A stretch of 62,021 nucleotides of DNA from Phlegmacium glaucopus (GCA_015039465.1 MU130417.1:1-62021), one strand, 5' to 3'; numbered from the stretch's first letter, positions 22,007 to 34,123 are shown. Numbers and translations are program-made. The notes: a model not told the origin generated them from the sequence alone.

Positions 22007-23049
22007 TGGTATAAATCATTGTTTGTGTTGTTATAAAACACCAACCAGAGAGCAGTGGACCAGTCTTTAGGTCAAGAGACTCCCTGTTGTTCATTTAGGG
22101 AAGGTGTAACCTTGACTTGTAACACACAGAGGTAGGGGGTGAGAATAGAGATGAAGGAGGATGAGGATGAATGAGAAAGAGTCTTCAGTAAGACTATAGC
22201 AGATGACAGTTGGTTGACAGTGAGGGACTGAAAAAGCAAACTTAGAGGGATTAAGGAAGAGGATGAGGAAGAATAAGAGGGAGTCTTCAGCAAGACTATG
22301 GCAATTGACAGTGGGGGACAGTAACAGATAAAAGCTGAAAAAGCAAACTTGAGGGAGGAATTCACTGGAATTCCACTGAGAGGATGACTGTTGGGGAGTA
22401 AGAATGGATTGAGATGAACTACCTATCCTAGTACAAAAGAGCAGTATTTATACCTAAGGATGAGGCTATGTAAAACAAAATAAAAAGAAAGAAGCATGCA
22501 CTGTCAGAAGAGGAATGAAGAAAGGACACCTGCGAGAAGAAAAGAACAATGGAAAAGAAAAAGGAATGGTAAAAAAATCTGTACAAGTGTCAAAGTGTGA
22601 GAGAAAAGAAAAGAAGGCAGTGTGCATAGCCCAATAGCAAAAATATATCAGCTCCATAGCCGTGTGGTCATGTCAAATATGTGAAAGGTCCTGAGTCAAC
22701 ACTTGAAATGCACAGCCTTGTTCCTGAGAAAACACTACTTGGCCATGATCCCATGTTGCGCAGCCTTGATAACACTTGACACACTGCAAGAATAATCCTC
22801 TGCTGCTGATTCATCTGCAATTCCTGCTTAGTTGTGATCCTCCTGGACTTCCTAAATTGTCATAAAGAGGGTGGGAAGGCTTCAGGTACCGCGTGAATGA
22901 TGGTTTTGGCAGTGAATGATAAGATAAGAGGTAGATAATTGAGGATAGGGGACTGAGTGAGATCCAGGAGCGAGGTATGGCAAGATAGATAGCTGAGGGG
23001 AAGACTTGTGGGTCCATAGCTACAACAACAATGACAAATCCTGTGGACA
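22007..23049 (-). repeat. ~1.04-kb LTR-like repeat, inverted copy
   Basis: Reverse complement of 26514-27587 over its whole length, with TG...CA ends (TGGTATAAATC...GTGGACA). No exact TSD is visible. It sits inside the broken gene 20984-23331. Confidence 0.75.
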
Positions 23050-23531
23050 TGCCAAGTGTCCAGCTGCTTCCTCCCAACACCCAGCACATCTCAAGAGGCC
23101 GCCAACTACACAGCAACCACCCTCCTACAGGTGCCAGTTCTACCCTCAATGGCCAATATTCCCTGCCCTCCAGCCTCTCCATCTACTATAGCCACCAGGT
23201 CTTGTTCTCAATCCCCTGCCATTGACAAGTCAGACCTCCGCCACTCTCCACATCTAATACCAACCTCAAAAAAATGTGTTGGTGATGACTCTCTACCAGA
23301 GCCGGCTACCAAGAAACAAAGGCAGGGGTGATGGGCCCTCTTTTTTTTGTTGCTGCTACACAGAATAATGTTTTTGCCTTCTTTCCACATACATTGATTT
23401 TGTGTTGTTCTTTCATTGTTGGGTCACGCCCATATATATACCAATGAAAATTTGTTTTTTTGATCAGTTGCAGCTCAACATTACAGGCTGCCGGGTTAAC
23501 TGGACTAAGTAAATCACTGATGCTGGATGAC

Positions 23532-25260
23532 TTAACACCAATGTTTGCCGGTTGCCCCATATTTCTGAGCCTCCTCTTGTACTAATTTTTTGGCATTCTT
23601 TCCCTTACGCCTTGGTGACACAGCTGGGTGCACTGAGAGGAGATCCAACTGTTGGGTTGTATTTACTGCTGCTAGTGCCTGTGCCTGTGCTGGTGCCAAT
23701 ACTAGTGATTCTGTGGTGATCAATGCCAGGACCAGTGCAGAAGCTGGGTCTAATTGTATTGGTTGTGACATTGATAGGGACTGTGGGTTGAGTGCCAAGG
23801 ATGCTAGTGCCAGCATCCAGTGTGATGATGGGGTCAAACCTTGGCAGAGTTCTGAGTTGAATGCTGGTGCGAACACTAGAGCTTCTGTCAATGCTGATAG
23901 ACTCTCCATCAATAGATTTGGACATATTGAAGGGTCCATGGATGAATTGAGGTCAAGTGGGCGGTCAAAGTTGTATGCCGGGTCTAAAATGAGACTCGGC
24001 AGTGCCTGGTCCAAGATGGCTGGGTCATCTGAGAATGTCATCATTTGATCGTTGTCAGTGACAGAATACTGAATATTTTGTGCCATTTCTTGAGAATTAA
24101 AATTGGCAATCACATTGTCATTTGTTGCTTTTTGAGCCTTTTTCTTCCTATGAGGTGCCAGTGCTGGCTCATCCACACTGGCATCGGCATCAAAATACTT
24201 TGCATCACGAAGGGTATCTTTTTACAGCTGGATAGTATTGCCTTGAATCAGAATGTGTCCTGATTGCCATGCAATTCCTGTCTTGCCACAACATGTTGAA
24301 AGAATTGTATCATTGCTTCACACTTCATTGCTCAGGGGTCGTTCAGTGTGATACCATGTGGGATATATTTTGTGTAGTTTACAGTCCCCCACGTTGTCCG
24401 GCCGGAGTCTGGCGGACTCCACTAAAATTCCGGTAAAAGTCCGGTCAGAGTCCGGTGAAAGTAGAAAAATGCCTGGACTGTATGTTTGGTCACAGTCCGC
24501 CAGACTTCCACCGGACATCCACTGGACTTTTGATAGAATTTAGGGTTATATTTAGATTTAGAGGTTAGGCTTAGGGTTATATTTAGATTTAGGGCTTAGG
24601 ATTAATATTTAGGGATGGGGATATTTTCTGTCCGCGCGGTAGCGTGTTCTTAGGTTAGGAGGGGATACAGGCATGTTTTGTACTTCCACCGGACTTCTGC
24701 CGGACTCTGACCGGACTCTGACCAGACTGTTCTGGAGTCCGGCGGAATTCCAGCCGGACAATGTGGGGGAGTGTAAAGTCCTCTATATTTTGCTTGTATG
24801 AAGTCCAATTGTTTTGCCGAGATCCTTGTAAACGGTGTCTGACACTCCGGGTCTCTGGAGGCTAGCCCTATCAGGAGTCAAAATTCTGAATGTGGCATGT
24901 GCATTTAAACATACAATAATGGAGGGTCATGTATGTGTGATACATTCGCTCCAGATCATCCTTGCTTATCTTTTCCCATGACACCAGGGACAGCGCAACC
25001 AGGAATCCTTCAGCATCTATGCTTACTGCAAGGATATCTTGGCTGGTAGGCCTGGCACCGGCACCAGCACATTTTGATTTCTGTGCACAGAGAGTCTTGA
25101 TGTACTTGAAGATTGTTTGTTTAATCTCCATGGCACTCTCAGGATATGTATCCTCAAACACCTTTGCAGGAACACCATGAATATTGGCAATTTTGTCATG
25201 ACTGAATACCTTCAGTAAGGAGCACTGGCAAAGACCAAGCCGGCACTTACATCTGTCATT
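23532..25260 (-). pseudogene. Unrecognised protein gene interrupted by a MITE
   Basis: Minus-strand coding on both sides of the MITE. The upstream part (about 25260-24792) includes VFEDTYPESAMEIKQTIF and DILAVSIDAEGFLVALSLV. The downstream part (24371-23532) includes ILSTCCGKTGIAWQSGHI, a Leu/Ala-rich low-complexity stretch and a basic tail (RRKGKNAKKL) ending ATGKHWC. Removal of the MITE plus one TSD would bring the flanks together. Function unknown. The CCGKTG string is not enough for a P-loop call. Confidence 0.45.
24372..24783. mobile_element. CCGG-family MITE with 8-bp TSD
   Basis: GTGTAGTTTACAGTCCCCCA...AGTGTAAAGTCCTC, TSD TATATTTT (24364-24371 and 24784-24791). 412 bp, with TTAGGG-like interior words. 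It interrupts the minus-strand gene above. Confidence 0.92.
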
Positions 25261-25274
25261 CTAGCAGTCGATAC

Positions 25275-26070
25275 CTCTTACATTGCTATTGGCTTCATTC
25301 TCCTCCAATTTGATGAAGAAGGCTGACAATGACCAGCCTGTTATGGTTCAATTCCAATTAGTGAAAGAGAGTCATGCTACAATCAACCTAAGCTAGAGTT
25401 ATTTGGCTTATTCAGAGCTCTTTGACATTATTGCCTCTACCTTATTGGAATCAAGAACCTTCATGTTGAAGTCAACGCTAAATACATCAAAGGAATGCTC
25501 AATGAACCCGATCTCCAGCCCAATGCCTCCATGAACCAATGGATCCAAGGCATTCTCTTAGTCAATTTCAAACTTGTCCATATTAAAGCTGAAAATCATA
25601 AAGGCCCTGATGCGCTGTCTCAACAGATCCCCACCATAGCATTGCACATTCATCAGTTAACAAAGCAAGACTCAGATTTGGAGCAAGCTGCTGCAGTACT
25701 TCATCAATCCCAACTTCATTCCAAAGAGGAATTTGAGTGACGATATGCAAGGCACATCAAGAAGTCAGTCTTTCACCCTGGAGATTTAGTCCTTGTATGC
25801 AATTCATGAGTGGAGAAAGAGCTGAACAGGAAGACAAAGCCACGATACTTAGGCCCTTTTGAAGTTGTGCAACAGACTAGAGCTGGATTGTATGTTGCCA
25901 GATAGTTGGATGGATCAACACAAAGTCAAGGCATGGCTGCATTCTGGATATTACCATACTACCAAAGAGATGGATCAGTCATACCCCATGCAGAATTAGA
26001 CAAAGTCATTTCAAGCTTAGAAGACGATGAAGAAGTTGACCATGATGAAGACCTTCCTCAGGATGATTAG
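25275..26070 (+). pseudogene. Ty3/gypsy pol remnant (RNase H and C-terminal part)
   Basis: It reads through an RNase H segment (LELFGL-like 'ELFGLFRALX' region, then NLHVEVNAKYIKGML, NEPDLQPNASMNQW, ILLVNFKLVHIKAENHKGPD, ALSQQ). It then jumps past most of the integrase to its C-terminal region (HPGDLVLV, KPRYLGPFEVV, ELDGS-like). Two Arg-position TGA stops (25738-25740 and about 25807) and an internal deletion make it dead. Orientation agrees with the LTR at 26514-27587. Confidence 0.75.
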
Positions 26071-26513
26071 ACTCACCATTCCATTCCCCCCACCATACTC
26101 CTAAAACCAGGGACAGTTTCAATTTTCACTTGTGGGTGGATATTGCACACCAATACTGATTGGTAGCATGGGTAAAAAGCTTAAAAGTTGCCATCATGAA
26201 AATAAGTGGACTTTGAATTCACTTACCTATTTTGGAAGCAGCCCTGAATCACATTCCTGGTCAATAAAATCATTTGTTCGATGTTAACATCCTCATCACT
26301 CATCATATCCTCAATGTCTTCCACTATGCTCTCAATCATTTACACTATCGACATGCTCCTTAACATCTACCATCTGCTTGTCCCTTGGCTAGCTATTCAA
26401 CAAAGCAATCAATCTACTATTTGCATTGGCCATCGGCTCACATTTGATTGCATCTATGGCCCATCATTTCAAGAACGGCCCATTTATGGACACATCAGTT
26501 ACATCTCCCATTA
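26071..26513. other. 3' untranslated part of the gypsy remnant
   Basis: Nothing coding is recognised. A pyrimidine-rich ccattccccccacc lies at about 26080. Confidence 0.35.
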
Positions 26514-27587
26514 TGTCAAAGGCTTTGTCATTGTTGTTGTAGCTATGGACCCACAAGTCTTCCCCTCAGCTATCTATCTTGCCATACCTTGCTCCTGGAT
26601 TGCACTCAGTCCCCTATCCTCGATGATCTATCTCTTATCTTATCATTCACTGCCAAAACCATCATTCACGCGGTACCTGAAGCCTTCCCACCCTCTTTAT
26701 GACAATTTAGGAAGTCCAAGAGGATCATGACTAAGCAGGAACTGCAGATGAATCAGCAGCAGAGGATTATTCTCACAGTGTGTCAAGTGTTGTCAAGGCT
26801 GCATGGCATGGGATCATGGGCAAGTAGTATTTTCTCAGGAACAAGGCTGCACCTTTCAAGTGTTGACTCAGGACCTTTCACATATTTGACATGACCACAC
26901 GCCTATGGAGTTGATATATTTTTGCTATTGGACTATGTACACTGCCTTCTCTTCTTTTCTCTTGCACTTTGACACTTTACAGATTCTTTTATTGTTCCTT
27001 TTTCTTTTCCATTGTTCTTTTCTTCTTGCAGCTGTCCTCTTTTCATCATTCTTCCTTTGACAGCGCATACTTCTTTCTTTTTTATTGTTCTACATAGCCT
27101 CATCCTTAGGGTATAGTTACTGCTCTTTTGTACCAGGATGGGTAGTTTATCTCAATTCATTCTTACTCCCCACAGTCATCCTCTCAGTGGAATTCCAGTG
27201 AATTCCTCCCTCAAGTTCACTTTTTTATCTCTTTACTGTCAATCTATCCCTCTACTGCTATGGTCTTGCTGAAGACTATATCATCCTCATCCTCCTCCTT
27301 AATCCCTCTAAGTTTGCTTTTTTCAGTCCCTTACTGTCAACCTATTGTCTACTGCTATAGTCTTTCTGGAGACTCTTTCTCATTCATCCTCATCCTCGTC
27401 CTCTACCTCAGTCACCTTCCAAGATCTTCATCCTCATCCTTCTCATCCTCTATTCTTTCCCCCTACCTCTGTGTGTTACAAGTCTAGGCTAAGCCTTCCC
27501 TAAATGAACAACAGGGAGTCTCTTGACCTAAATACTGGTCCACTGCTCTCTGGTTGGTGTTTATATACAACGACAACAATGATTTGT
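26514..27587 (+). repeat. ~1.07-kb LTR-like repeat
   Basis: Starts TGTCAAAGGCTTTGTCATTG and ends around TACAACGACAACAATGATTT. Full-length inverted match to 22007-23049 and partial match to 7821-8364. It lies downstream of the gypsy remnant in the orientation expected of its 3' LTR. Confidence 0.65.
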
Positions 27588-27589
27588 AG

Positions 27590-29690
27590 TGGATGGAACT
27601 AGTGAACTGCTTGTTTGAAATATTTTTGCGCTGACCACAGCCTTGTGGCAAATTCTCACCAGCAGCGTTTGTGCGTGTGCCCACATGTGAGCTTCTTCTG
27701 ACACCTGTCTGCGTTTCATGACTCTCATCAGCCCACCCATCAAATAAATCTGCCGGTGCCTCGTTGTCATCTTCAGCAAGTGTCTCTCGCATCAGGCCCC
27801 TATCCTCTTGAATGCCCACAGCCTTCAGTGCTGCTGAACTTTTGTCCACAACAGCTTTTACCACAGCAGCCAACCTGATGCTGCTGTCATTGCCGTACTC
27901 ATCATCACTGCCCTCATCAATGATGTCCTCTGGTATAATTTTGTTTGAAGCAGGTAAGTCTGAGGTGGATGTTTCCAAGTCTACTAAAAGCTCATTCCAG
28001 AACACAGGATCATCAACTTTCAGCTCTCTCAGTTTATTTCGAGCATCAAAGGATGTGAGACTTTCATAGGATAGGTTCCACCCACGTACATGACACATTT
28101 TGAAAGACTTTGGGATTGTAGGTCAACTGCAGGAATGCCAGGTAGCTCATTGTCTCATACCTTTTTAACCAAAGCCTGAGAGTTGACTGCATTGTAGGTG
28201 TTCCAAAGCCAGGTGATGCTCTGATCACAGACAGTCTTGATTCCTTTGTCAACTGCCAACACTAGTTTGTTTTTTTCAATCCGCTCAAGCATGTCCTGGA
28301 CAATAAACTCACAATAGGATCACTTTATTGAGTGTTTAAACGGGTGCTGCATCCCTACATCACATGGTTGATGAAGTCCAGTGCAACCTCCAGGTACGAA
28401 GTCCAATTTAATATTGTCATGGTTGTCTGACATTCATTTGTGAAACTCCTTTGATCAATGTACAGACCAAACATCAATCTGCCAGAGTGCTTTCTGTGTT
28501 GGTGGAAGGTTGAGAAGGGCCCGTTTGCGGGCAAAGTAGGGTGCAAGAATGTTATTGACAAAGCTGTGCATGGTTGCCATGTTTGACCAGTATGTTGCTG
28601 TTCCTGAATGTTCAAGAAGCATTCCTGCACTCATGACTTTATTGTAGTATGCTGTGGTTTTGGATGGATGAGATGCTGTTGATAGTCCTGTGTATATTGC
28701 CTGGAGTGGAAGGAGAGTTCTGTCATTTTCAACAGAAACCATCACAGTAAATGCACATTTTTTGTCTCCTCCTACAAGTGAAACTTGCTTTGCACCTATT
28801 GGGGCATAGGTCATCTTGTCACCTGGAGCGTAGACCACCTGGGTTTGACCTGAATTGACATAGAGGACGGAGATTATGTCATATTCTTTGATGCTGTATG
28901 CCTTCCATAAGAATGATTTCTCACATTTCTCTTCCCAATCCTCTGGAATTTTTTGTGCTGCTTGTGTTGCCTTGCATTCTGACCAGTTCAACTGGTGCCT
29001 CATTCATTTGCAAACAAAGTTATTGGATGCTCTGAAGGTTGACCCATCTTTATAAGGTGTTTCCAGGATTTCCAGTGCTCTGGATATTATGAGTGCTAAC
29101 ATGACACCTCGGACAGTGAGGACAGTCATGGCAGCCCCTGCTTCATGCAATTTAAGAAGGCGGTCTTTGACCTCTTGGACGACATTGGGGTAACGAGACT
29201 GAATTGGCCCTTAGTCAGGTTTGGAACACTTTTACAAACTGATTCACATACCAAAACTCCATGCTGACCTCCTTTATTATGTCCAGTACTGTTTCCACGG
29301 TCCAATCCCCCGCAAAACAGCATTGGTCCACCTTGGCTTATTCCCAGAGCAATCAATCCAAGATTTCACGGTTGTGCAACTGAGGCCCTCAAAATCGACA
29401 GGGTTAATTCTCTTCACAGCATGAACAATCTCTGATGCCCCCATTTTTTGCCCAACCTGCTTAACAGTGACCTCAATCTGTGACCACAGAAAGGGTGAGA
29501 ACCAGTTATGATATTTTGCTTGTTGTACTGGTACCTTGGGGTTTTTTATGTTCACTCATAAATTTTTGCTTGATAGCTTGCCCAGGCCATGGCAGTTCAG
29601 CAGTCGATGATCTGACTTTATGCTTGGTGTCGGTAAGTGTGGCTTTGATAATCTGTATATAAAACTCATGAAAAGAACCAATGTATAACA
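27590..29690 (-). pseudogene. DDE_1 (pogo/Tigger-like clan) transposase
   Basis: Minus-strand blocks in order. STAELPWPGQAIKQKF and YHNWFSPFLWSQIEVTVKQV are the N-terminal DNA-binding part (29660-29277). The catalytic core is VLYVNSGQTQVVYAPGDKM, GAKQVSLVGGDKK and PPTQKALWQIDVWSVH (29003-28455). PGGCTGLHQPCDVGMQ at about 28345-28395 gives the third acidic residue, and VRGWNLSYESLTSF lies near 28080. The first catalytic Asp of the family's N-x-DQT motif is Gly here (NSGQT), and stops and frameshifts separate the blocks, so it is dead. An acidic C-terminal tail (DEGSDDEYGNDSS) is typical of these fungal proteins. Confidence 0.8.
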
Positions 29691-29694
29691 GATT

Positions 29695-29905
29695 GAGGTC
29701 TTTACAGTCCCCCACCCTTTCCAATTGGAAACATTTAATACTGTCTCTCACCAGAAAGTCATGTATTTTCAGAATTTCATTCCAATTTCATTCCAATCCC
29801 ATTCCAACAACCCCAAGCTTTCCAAGTTTCCAATTGGAATCCTTGGAATCCTTTGGAATTCCAAGTGTTTCCAAGAATTCCAATTGCCAACTTCCTAATC
29901 AAGTA
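29695..29905. mobile_element. Left end of a CCAATTGG-family element
   Basis: Starts GAGGTCTTTACAGTCCCCCA, followed by repeated CCAATTGGAA/TCCTTGGAA words. No opposite end is visible, so it is truncated. Confidence 0.6.
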
Positions 29906-29940
29906 ATTAATCACCTGACTTGTGGCATATGACAAATAAA

Positions 29941-30367
29941 AGAATACCAGTGAGGAGGATTGAACCAAAGACCTTGAGAAAGGTCATGTGACATAATTCC
30001 CACACTGCATCAGGGTATATGGTGCATCATGTTAGGCTCATTTATAAGCATAGAGTGCATTATTTTACTGTATATTCTGCAGTATTTCATGTATAACTGC
30101 ATATCAAAGTGCGTATCACATCGCGATTTTATTACCAATGGATTCCCCTCATTTTTACGAACATTTTGGTGTATAATACATGGTAGTAGCCCTTCAGCAA
30201 GTGCCAGAATATATTATTTAGTCAGGTGGGAAGGGTATATATAACCATTAGTTTTTATATATATACAAGCAATGATGGTGCAGTTGGTAGATAACTGATG
30301 CAGTGTGGGAATTATGTCACATGACCTTTCTCAAGGTCTTTGGTTCAATCCTCCTCACTGGTATTCT
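29941..30367. repeat. Perfect 73-bp inverted repeats with Pol III-like boxes
   Basis: Arms 29941-30013 and 30295-30367 are exact reverse complements around a 281-bp spacer. Each arm contains GGTTCAATCC, which fits the tRNA B box. Next to the right arm, TGGTGCAGTTG at 30276-30286 fits the A-box consensus, and a T-run follows at about 30368-30374. A cloverleaf does not fold convincingly, so I read this as a SINE-like or foldback element rather than a tRNA. Confidence 0.55.
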
Positions 30368-30399
30368 TTTTTTGTTTCTGCTTGTTGAAGCCTTGCAGC

Positions 30400-31423
30400 T
30401 CTGAGCTTGTATTGATCATCTTGCATCATTGTTTCATATCGGTCTGTCTCTCATACATGGTATTCCTCGTTTTGCTCCTTTGTCCCTTGGGAAAAAAATT
30501 GAAACAGGCCTTTCTTTGAACCCTTGGTAAGTCCCTGTCAGATCGCTGATGTGATGGTTGGCTTAGATGTTGATTCCACAGCACTCGCCAATATTGCTCC
30601 GGATTTGTTGGGCAGGGCTGGGCTCAGAAGAGAAGTAGGGTTTGGAGGCGTGGTCAATTTGAGAGTGAGGTGCGCTGGTTCGTCGTCATCCATTGAGTCT
30701 TCTCCTGACCCTTGGTCCAATTCATAAGATTCTTTGTCCATCTCACAATCACTGCTGGCACCACCTTCCAGCTGTTCATTCTCCACCCCATCATTTTTTT
30801 CAGTGTTGGAGTCCATGCGCTCTGAGTCAACATCTTCACTTTCTGCCTCGCTTGGTAAGGTCTAAGATGTATTCACCAAAATTATTATATATTCCAGGAG
30901 ATAATGAGTGTACTTTACCTCTGCCTGAGTATGCCTTTGGATAACCTTCAGCAAGACATCTAGTCAACCTTCCACCACATTTCCTGCATTGAGTAGCTTT
31001 TCTTTCCCATTTGAAAAGAAAACTGTTGACACATTCCAAGCTAGTAAACAACATGAAAAAGAATCCTTTTGGATGATGACTGGGAGTGATTGGTGTGTAA
31101 ATTGTTTGCCTCTATGAAAGTATGTCCACCACTCTAACACCTTCTTCACAGTCTCTGGTATCTGTTGCTCAAGGGAGTCTCCATACCATATTTCACCCAT
31201 CCAAAAGTCAAGAACAACCGCCACCCAATGGTTCCAGTTGAGATTTACCAGAAAGCCAAACTGATCTCGCCTTCCCCTTTCAAGACCATTTCCGATATGG
31301 TGATAAAGTCTGAAGGAGCCATCAGTGGTGTAGTGTTCAGGTGCCTTGTAAGCCAGTTTGATCTTCTCATAAAACCAAGTGCTCCCAATCTCAACAGTAA
31401 ACTGACACTCAAGTTGTACCTTA
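30400..31423 (-). pseudogene. Ulp1-like cysteine protease (C48) plus acidic/coiled-coil tail
   Basis: Minus strand. VVLDFWMGEIWYGDSLEQQIP is followed by WWTYFHRGKQF, and then QKDSFSCCLLAWNVSTVF, where the Cys after DSFS is the usual nucleophile of fungal Ulp1-type proteases. This is followed by an acidic stretch (30816-30538, with SMDDDEPAHLTLK) and a Gln/Arg-rich segment (QYKLRAARLQQAE) near 30400 with an in-frame stop. SUMO-protease-like genes often travel with fungal DNA transposons, and this one is co-oriented with the DDE_1 gene. Its 5' end is cut by the chromovirus at 31423. Confidence 0.6.
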
Positions 31424-31837
31424 TGTTAGGGCAACTGCGATGCTGACTTAGTCAAGCTAGCAGGGGATCCAAAGTTAATAATATTTCAGAAAAGATATCT
31501 ACAAGTGACTTACCTAGCAGGGGATCCAAAGAGGAAAGGATGGGGATCCCTGCTAGGCTGGGGGTGTTTAAGTACTAATATGGACATAACGGAGATATAA
31601 AATAAATAAAGGAATGATACAATAATAATTAATTAATTAAATAAGAAGTGGTGTGATATGAAAAATAGAAATAAAAGACGGAGTGAATCGGAGGATCGGA
31701 GTCGGAGCGCGAACTATGGGGTTCCGGAGTCAACCGGTGACGGAAGCGGAGTTGGACAGAAGGTCAGAGGTCGTCGGAAAGGTGGGGTGTATGATTCTAA
31801 AGTTGAGGTTTGGGTTAAAGTTGGGTGTCCCCTAACA
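31424..31837 (-). repeat. Chromovirus 3' LTR
   Basis: 414 bp. The left boundary TGTTAGGGC truncates the Ulp1-like gene. Confidence 0.93.
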
Positions 31838-33219
31838 TCCATCCCCCCCTTCGGTAGGTGATGTCCCGGCATGAAAGGAAACTGTTTGAATTTGGCCATC
31901 CTGATGTGCTTCGGAGCTCTGGGGTACTTCTTGTGGAATTCCGCGACTAATTTGGGGGCATGTATGTTTTCCCGAGGCTCCCAGGTGTTATGTTTGATTC
32001 CAAAGTCTTGCCACTTCACGAGGTATCAGAATCTCCTGTTTATAACTCTGCTGTCGAGGATTTCCTTGACGACCCATTCCTCTTCTCCATCAATGATTTC
32101 CGGAAGTGGGGGAGTCGGAATGCGTCTTCCAGGGATCAGGTCTATTGGGGCTGGAGTTAGTTTGACTATGTTGAAGACCGGATGGAGTCATTTCATGGAC
32201 AAGGGAAGTCAGAGTCGGTAAGCATTGTTGCCGACTCATTCTTCGATTGGAAAGGGGCCTAGGTGTCGATGGGACAATTTCCTGGATGGTCTTGTTGTTT
32301 GTATGTCGCTGGCATCCAGGTATACTTTGTCTCCCGGTTTGTATTCTGGTGCTGAAGTCCTTTTCTGATTATAATATCTTGCCATGTTGTCTTTAGACTT
32401 GACCAGTGCTGCTTTCGCTTCATCTAGGGTGTTCCGCATTCGTTCCATGAATTTATTAACGGACTCCATTTGGGATTCCGGTTGGTTTGGTTCAAAACCC
32501 ATTTGGGGGATTTGTCCAGAGTCTAAGAGGAAAGGTGGGTGCTGTGTGGCGGAGTGGACATGATTATTGTACTGGAATTCCGCAAGGGGAAGAAGTTTGG
32601 CCCAATTGGTTTGTCGCTGGTTTGTAAAGAGTCAGAGATACTGTTCCAACTGATTTACTTGTTCCATCTGGCTGTCTCCTTGCGGATGATAGGCGGTAGT
32701 GGCTGCTAACTTAATTCCGAGGATCCGGTAGAGCTCATGCGTGAATTCCGCTATGAACTGTGGTCCTCTGTCTGATACCACTCTCTGGGGTAGTCCATGA
32801 TGTTTCCAGACATGTTGGACATAAAGGCGGGCGGTTCCGGACGCGGAGGTGGTAGTAAGGGTTGGTGCAAAATGAGCTTGTTTGGTGACCAAATCAACTA
32901 CTACCATCACCAAGTTGTATCCTGAAGACTCCGGAAGTTCCACTATGAAGTCCACACTGATTGTGTCCCATGGAGCATTCGGAATCGGGAGGGGATGGAG
33001 TTCACCGACTGGGTGGTGTCTTTGAGCCTTAGTCCGAAGACACAGGTCACAGGTTGAGGCATATTTTCTGGTATATCTGGACATCTGTGGCCACCAATAG
33101 TTTCGGGATACGAGTTTGAGGGTCTTCCATCTTCCCGGATGCCCAGCAATCAGGGTGTTATGGCAGAGGGATACAATGCATCTTTGCAAGTCAAACATGT
33201 CCAGAACGTGGATTTTTCC
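31838..33219 (-). pseudogene. Chromovirus integrase and chromodomain
   Basis: Zinc-binding H...H...C..C (HNTLIAGH, CDLCLRTK), catalytic D in ISVDFIVELP, D in VVSDRGPQF, and E in the GDSQMEQVNQ segment. A TGA at 32632-32634 (minus) replaces Arg after EQYL. The next block (32502-32236) has YKPGDKVYLDASDI and HLGPFPI. The C-terminal chromodomain reads VKWQDFG-like 'MKWQDFGIKHNTWEP' followed by ENIHAPKLVAEFHKKYP (about 32019-31900). Chromodomains are thought to direct integration to histone-marked chromatin. Confidence 0.9.
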
Positions 33220-34123
33220 TCAAAAGGAGAGGATGTCATTGTCATGAGACCATTCCGCCAATTGGACAGATTGTGTGTGAGTGATTTTCAACTCCTTTAC
33301 CACTTTAGCTATGGCCTCTTCTTTTACACCTTCTCGGGTGCCCTTCCGGATGTCTTTCAAGACGTCTCGTTCTTCTCCTATGACTTCCAGTCCTTCTAAG
33401 GCCCAAATCGCGAAAAAGCCTGGGGTTAGGAGTGTGATGTTGTCATTGTCACCAGTTCCGGTTCCGTGATCCACCCATCTGGACAAGGCGTCTGGTTTTC
33501 CCATGCTTTTGCCTGGTCTGTGGTGCATGAGGAAATCAAACCGGGCTAGGAACAATGACCAACGGGCTTGTCTCCGATTGAGCCTTCTGGCTGTCATGAA
33601 GTATTCCAAGTTCTTGTGATCAGTCCAGATCTCACACTTGTGTTCCGCTCCTTCGAAGAAGTGTCTCCACTCTTCTAGGGCTTGGATGATCGCTAGCATC
33701 TCTTTGTCATGGATCTCGTAGTTCCATTCGACCGGAGACAAGGATTTAGACAGGAACGCGACTGGGTGCCATTTCTCATCATCGAGGGATTGTTGGGAGA
33801 GTACAGCTCCGGTTGCAAAGTCGGAACTGTCTGCTTCGATGTGGAACGGTCTGGAGTTGTCCGGAGAGGCTAGAATTGGGGTTGAAGTGATCAGGTTTTT
33901 GAGAGAATCGAACGCCAACTGCTCTTCCGTATTCCATTTCCATTTAACATCACTTTTAGTGAGATCAAACAAGGGACGGGCATGATGAGAAAGTCTTGGA
34001 TGAACCTTCGGTAAAAGTTGGTGAAGCCTAGAAATGACTGGACTTCCTTTTTGTTTGTTGGAATTGGCCATTCCGCTACTCCAGCAACTTTTACAGGGTC
34101 CATCTCGATGGTGATAGGTTGAC
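33220..34123 (-). pseudogene. Chromovirus RNase H and end of RT
   Basis: FLGFTNFYRRFIQDF, PILASPDNSRPFHIEADSSD, VLSQQSLDDEKWHPVAFLSK, YEIHDKEMLAIIQALEEW, EIWTDHKNLEYF and RWSLFLARFDF. The frame ends at a TGA (33220-33222, minus) at an Arg position before the integrase. Confidence 0.93.

Larger units (their letters stand above)
20984..23331 (+). pseudogene. Unrecognised gene broken by two LTR insertions
   Basis: It begins at ATG 20984 (MSAYTKTLIQALIDDLDS) with a donor GTAAGT at about 21089. A basic/proline segment follows the first LTR (NPVDDKKEKEQVK, KKLAPPAMLGHSKK at about 21893-22006). After the second LTR, a Ser/Pro-rich C-terminus with a nuclear-localisation-like PATKKQRQG ends at 23331. 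No family is recognised. I could not make all exon phases agree, so the three parts may not all belong to one gene. Confidence 0.4.

Noticed and set aside
24316..24330. P-loop ATPase from CCGKTG in the minus-strand frame
   Set aside because: An isolated short string without the preceding Gly spacing, a hydrophobic strand or Walker B. Not sufficient.
30270..30374. A functional tRNA gene
   Set aside because: A- and B-box-like words are present, but acceptor and T-arm pairing do not form.
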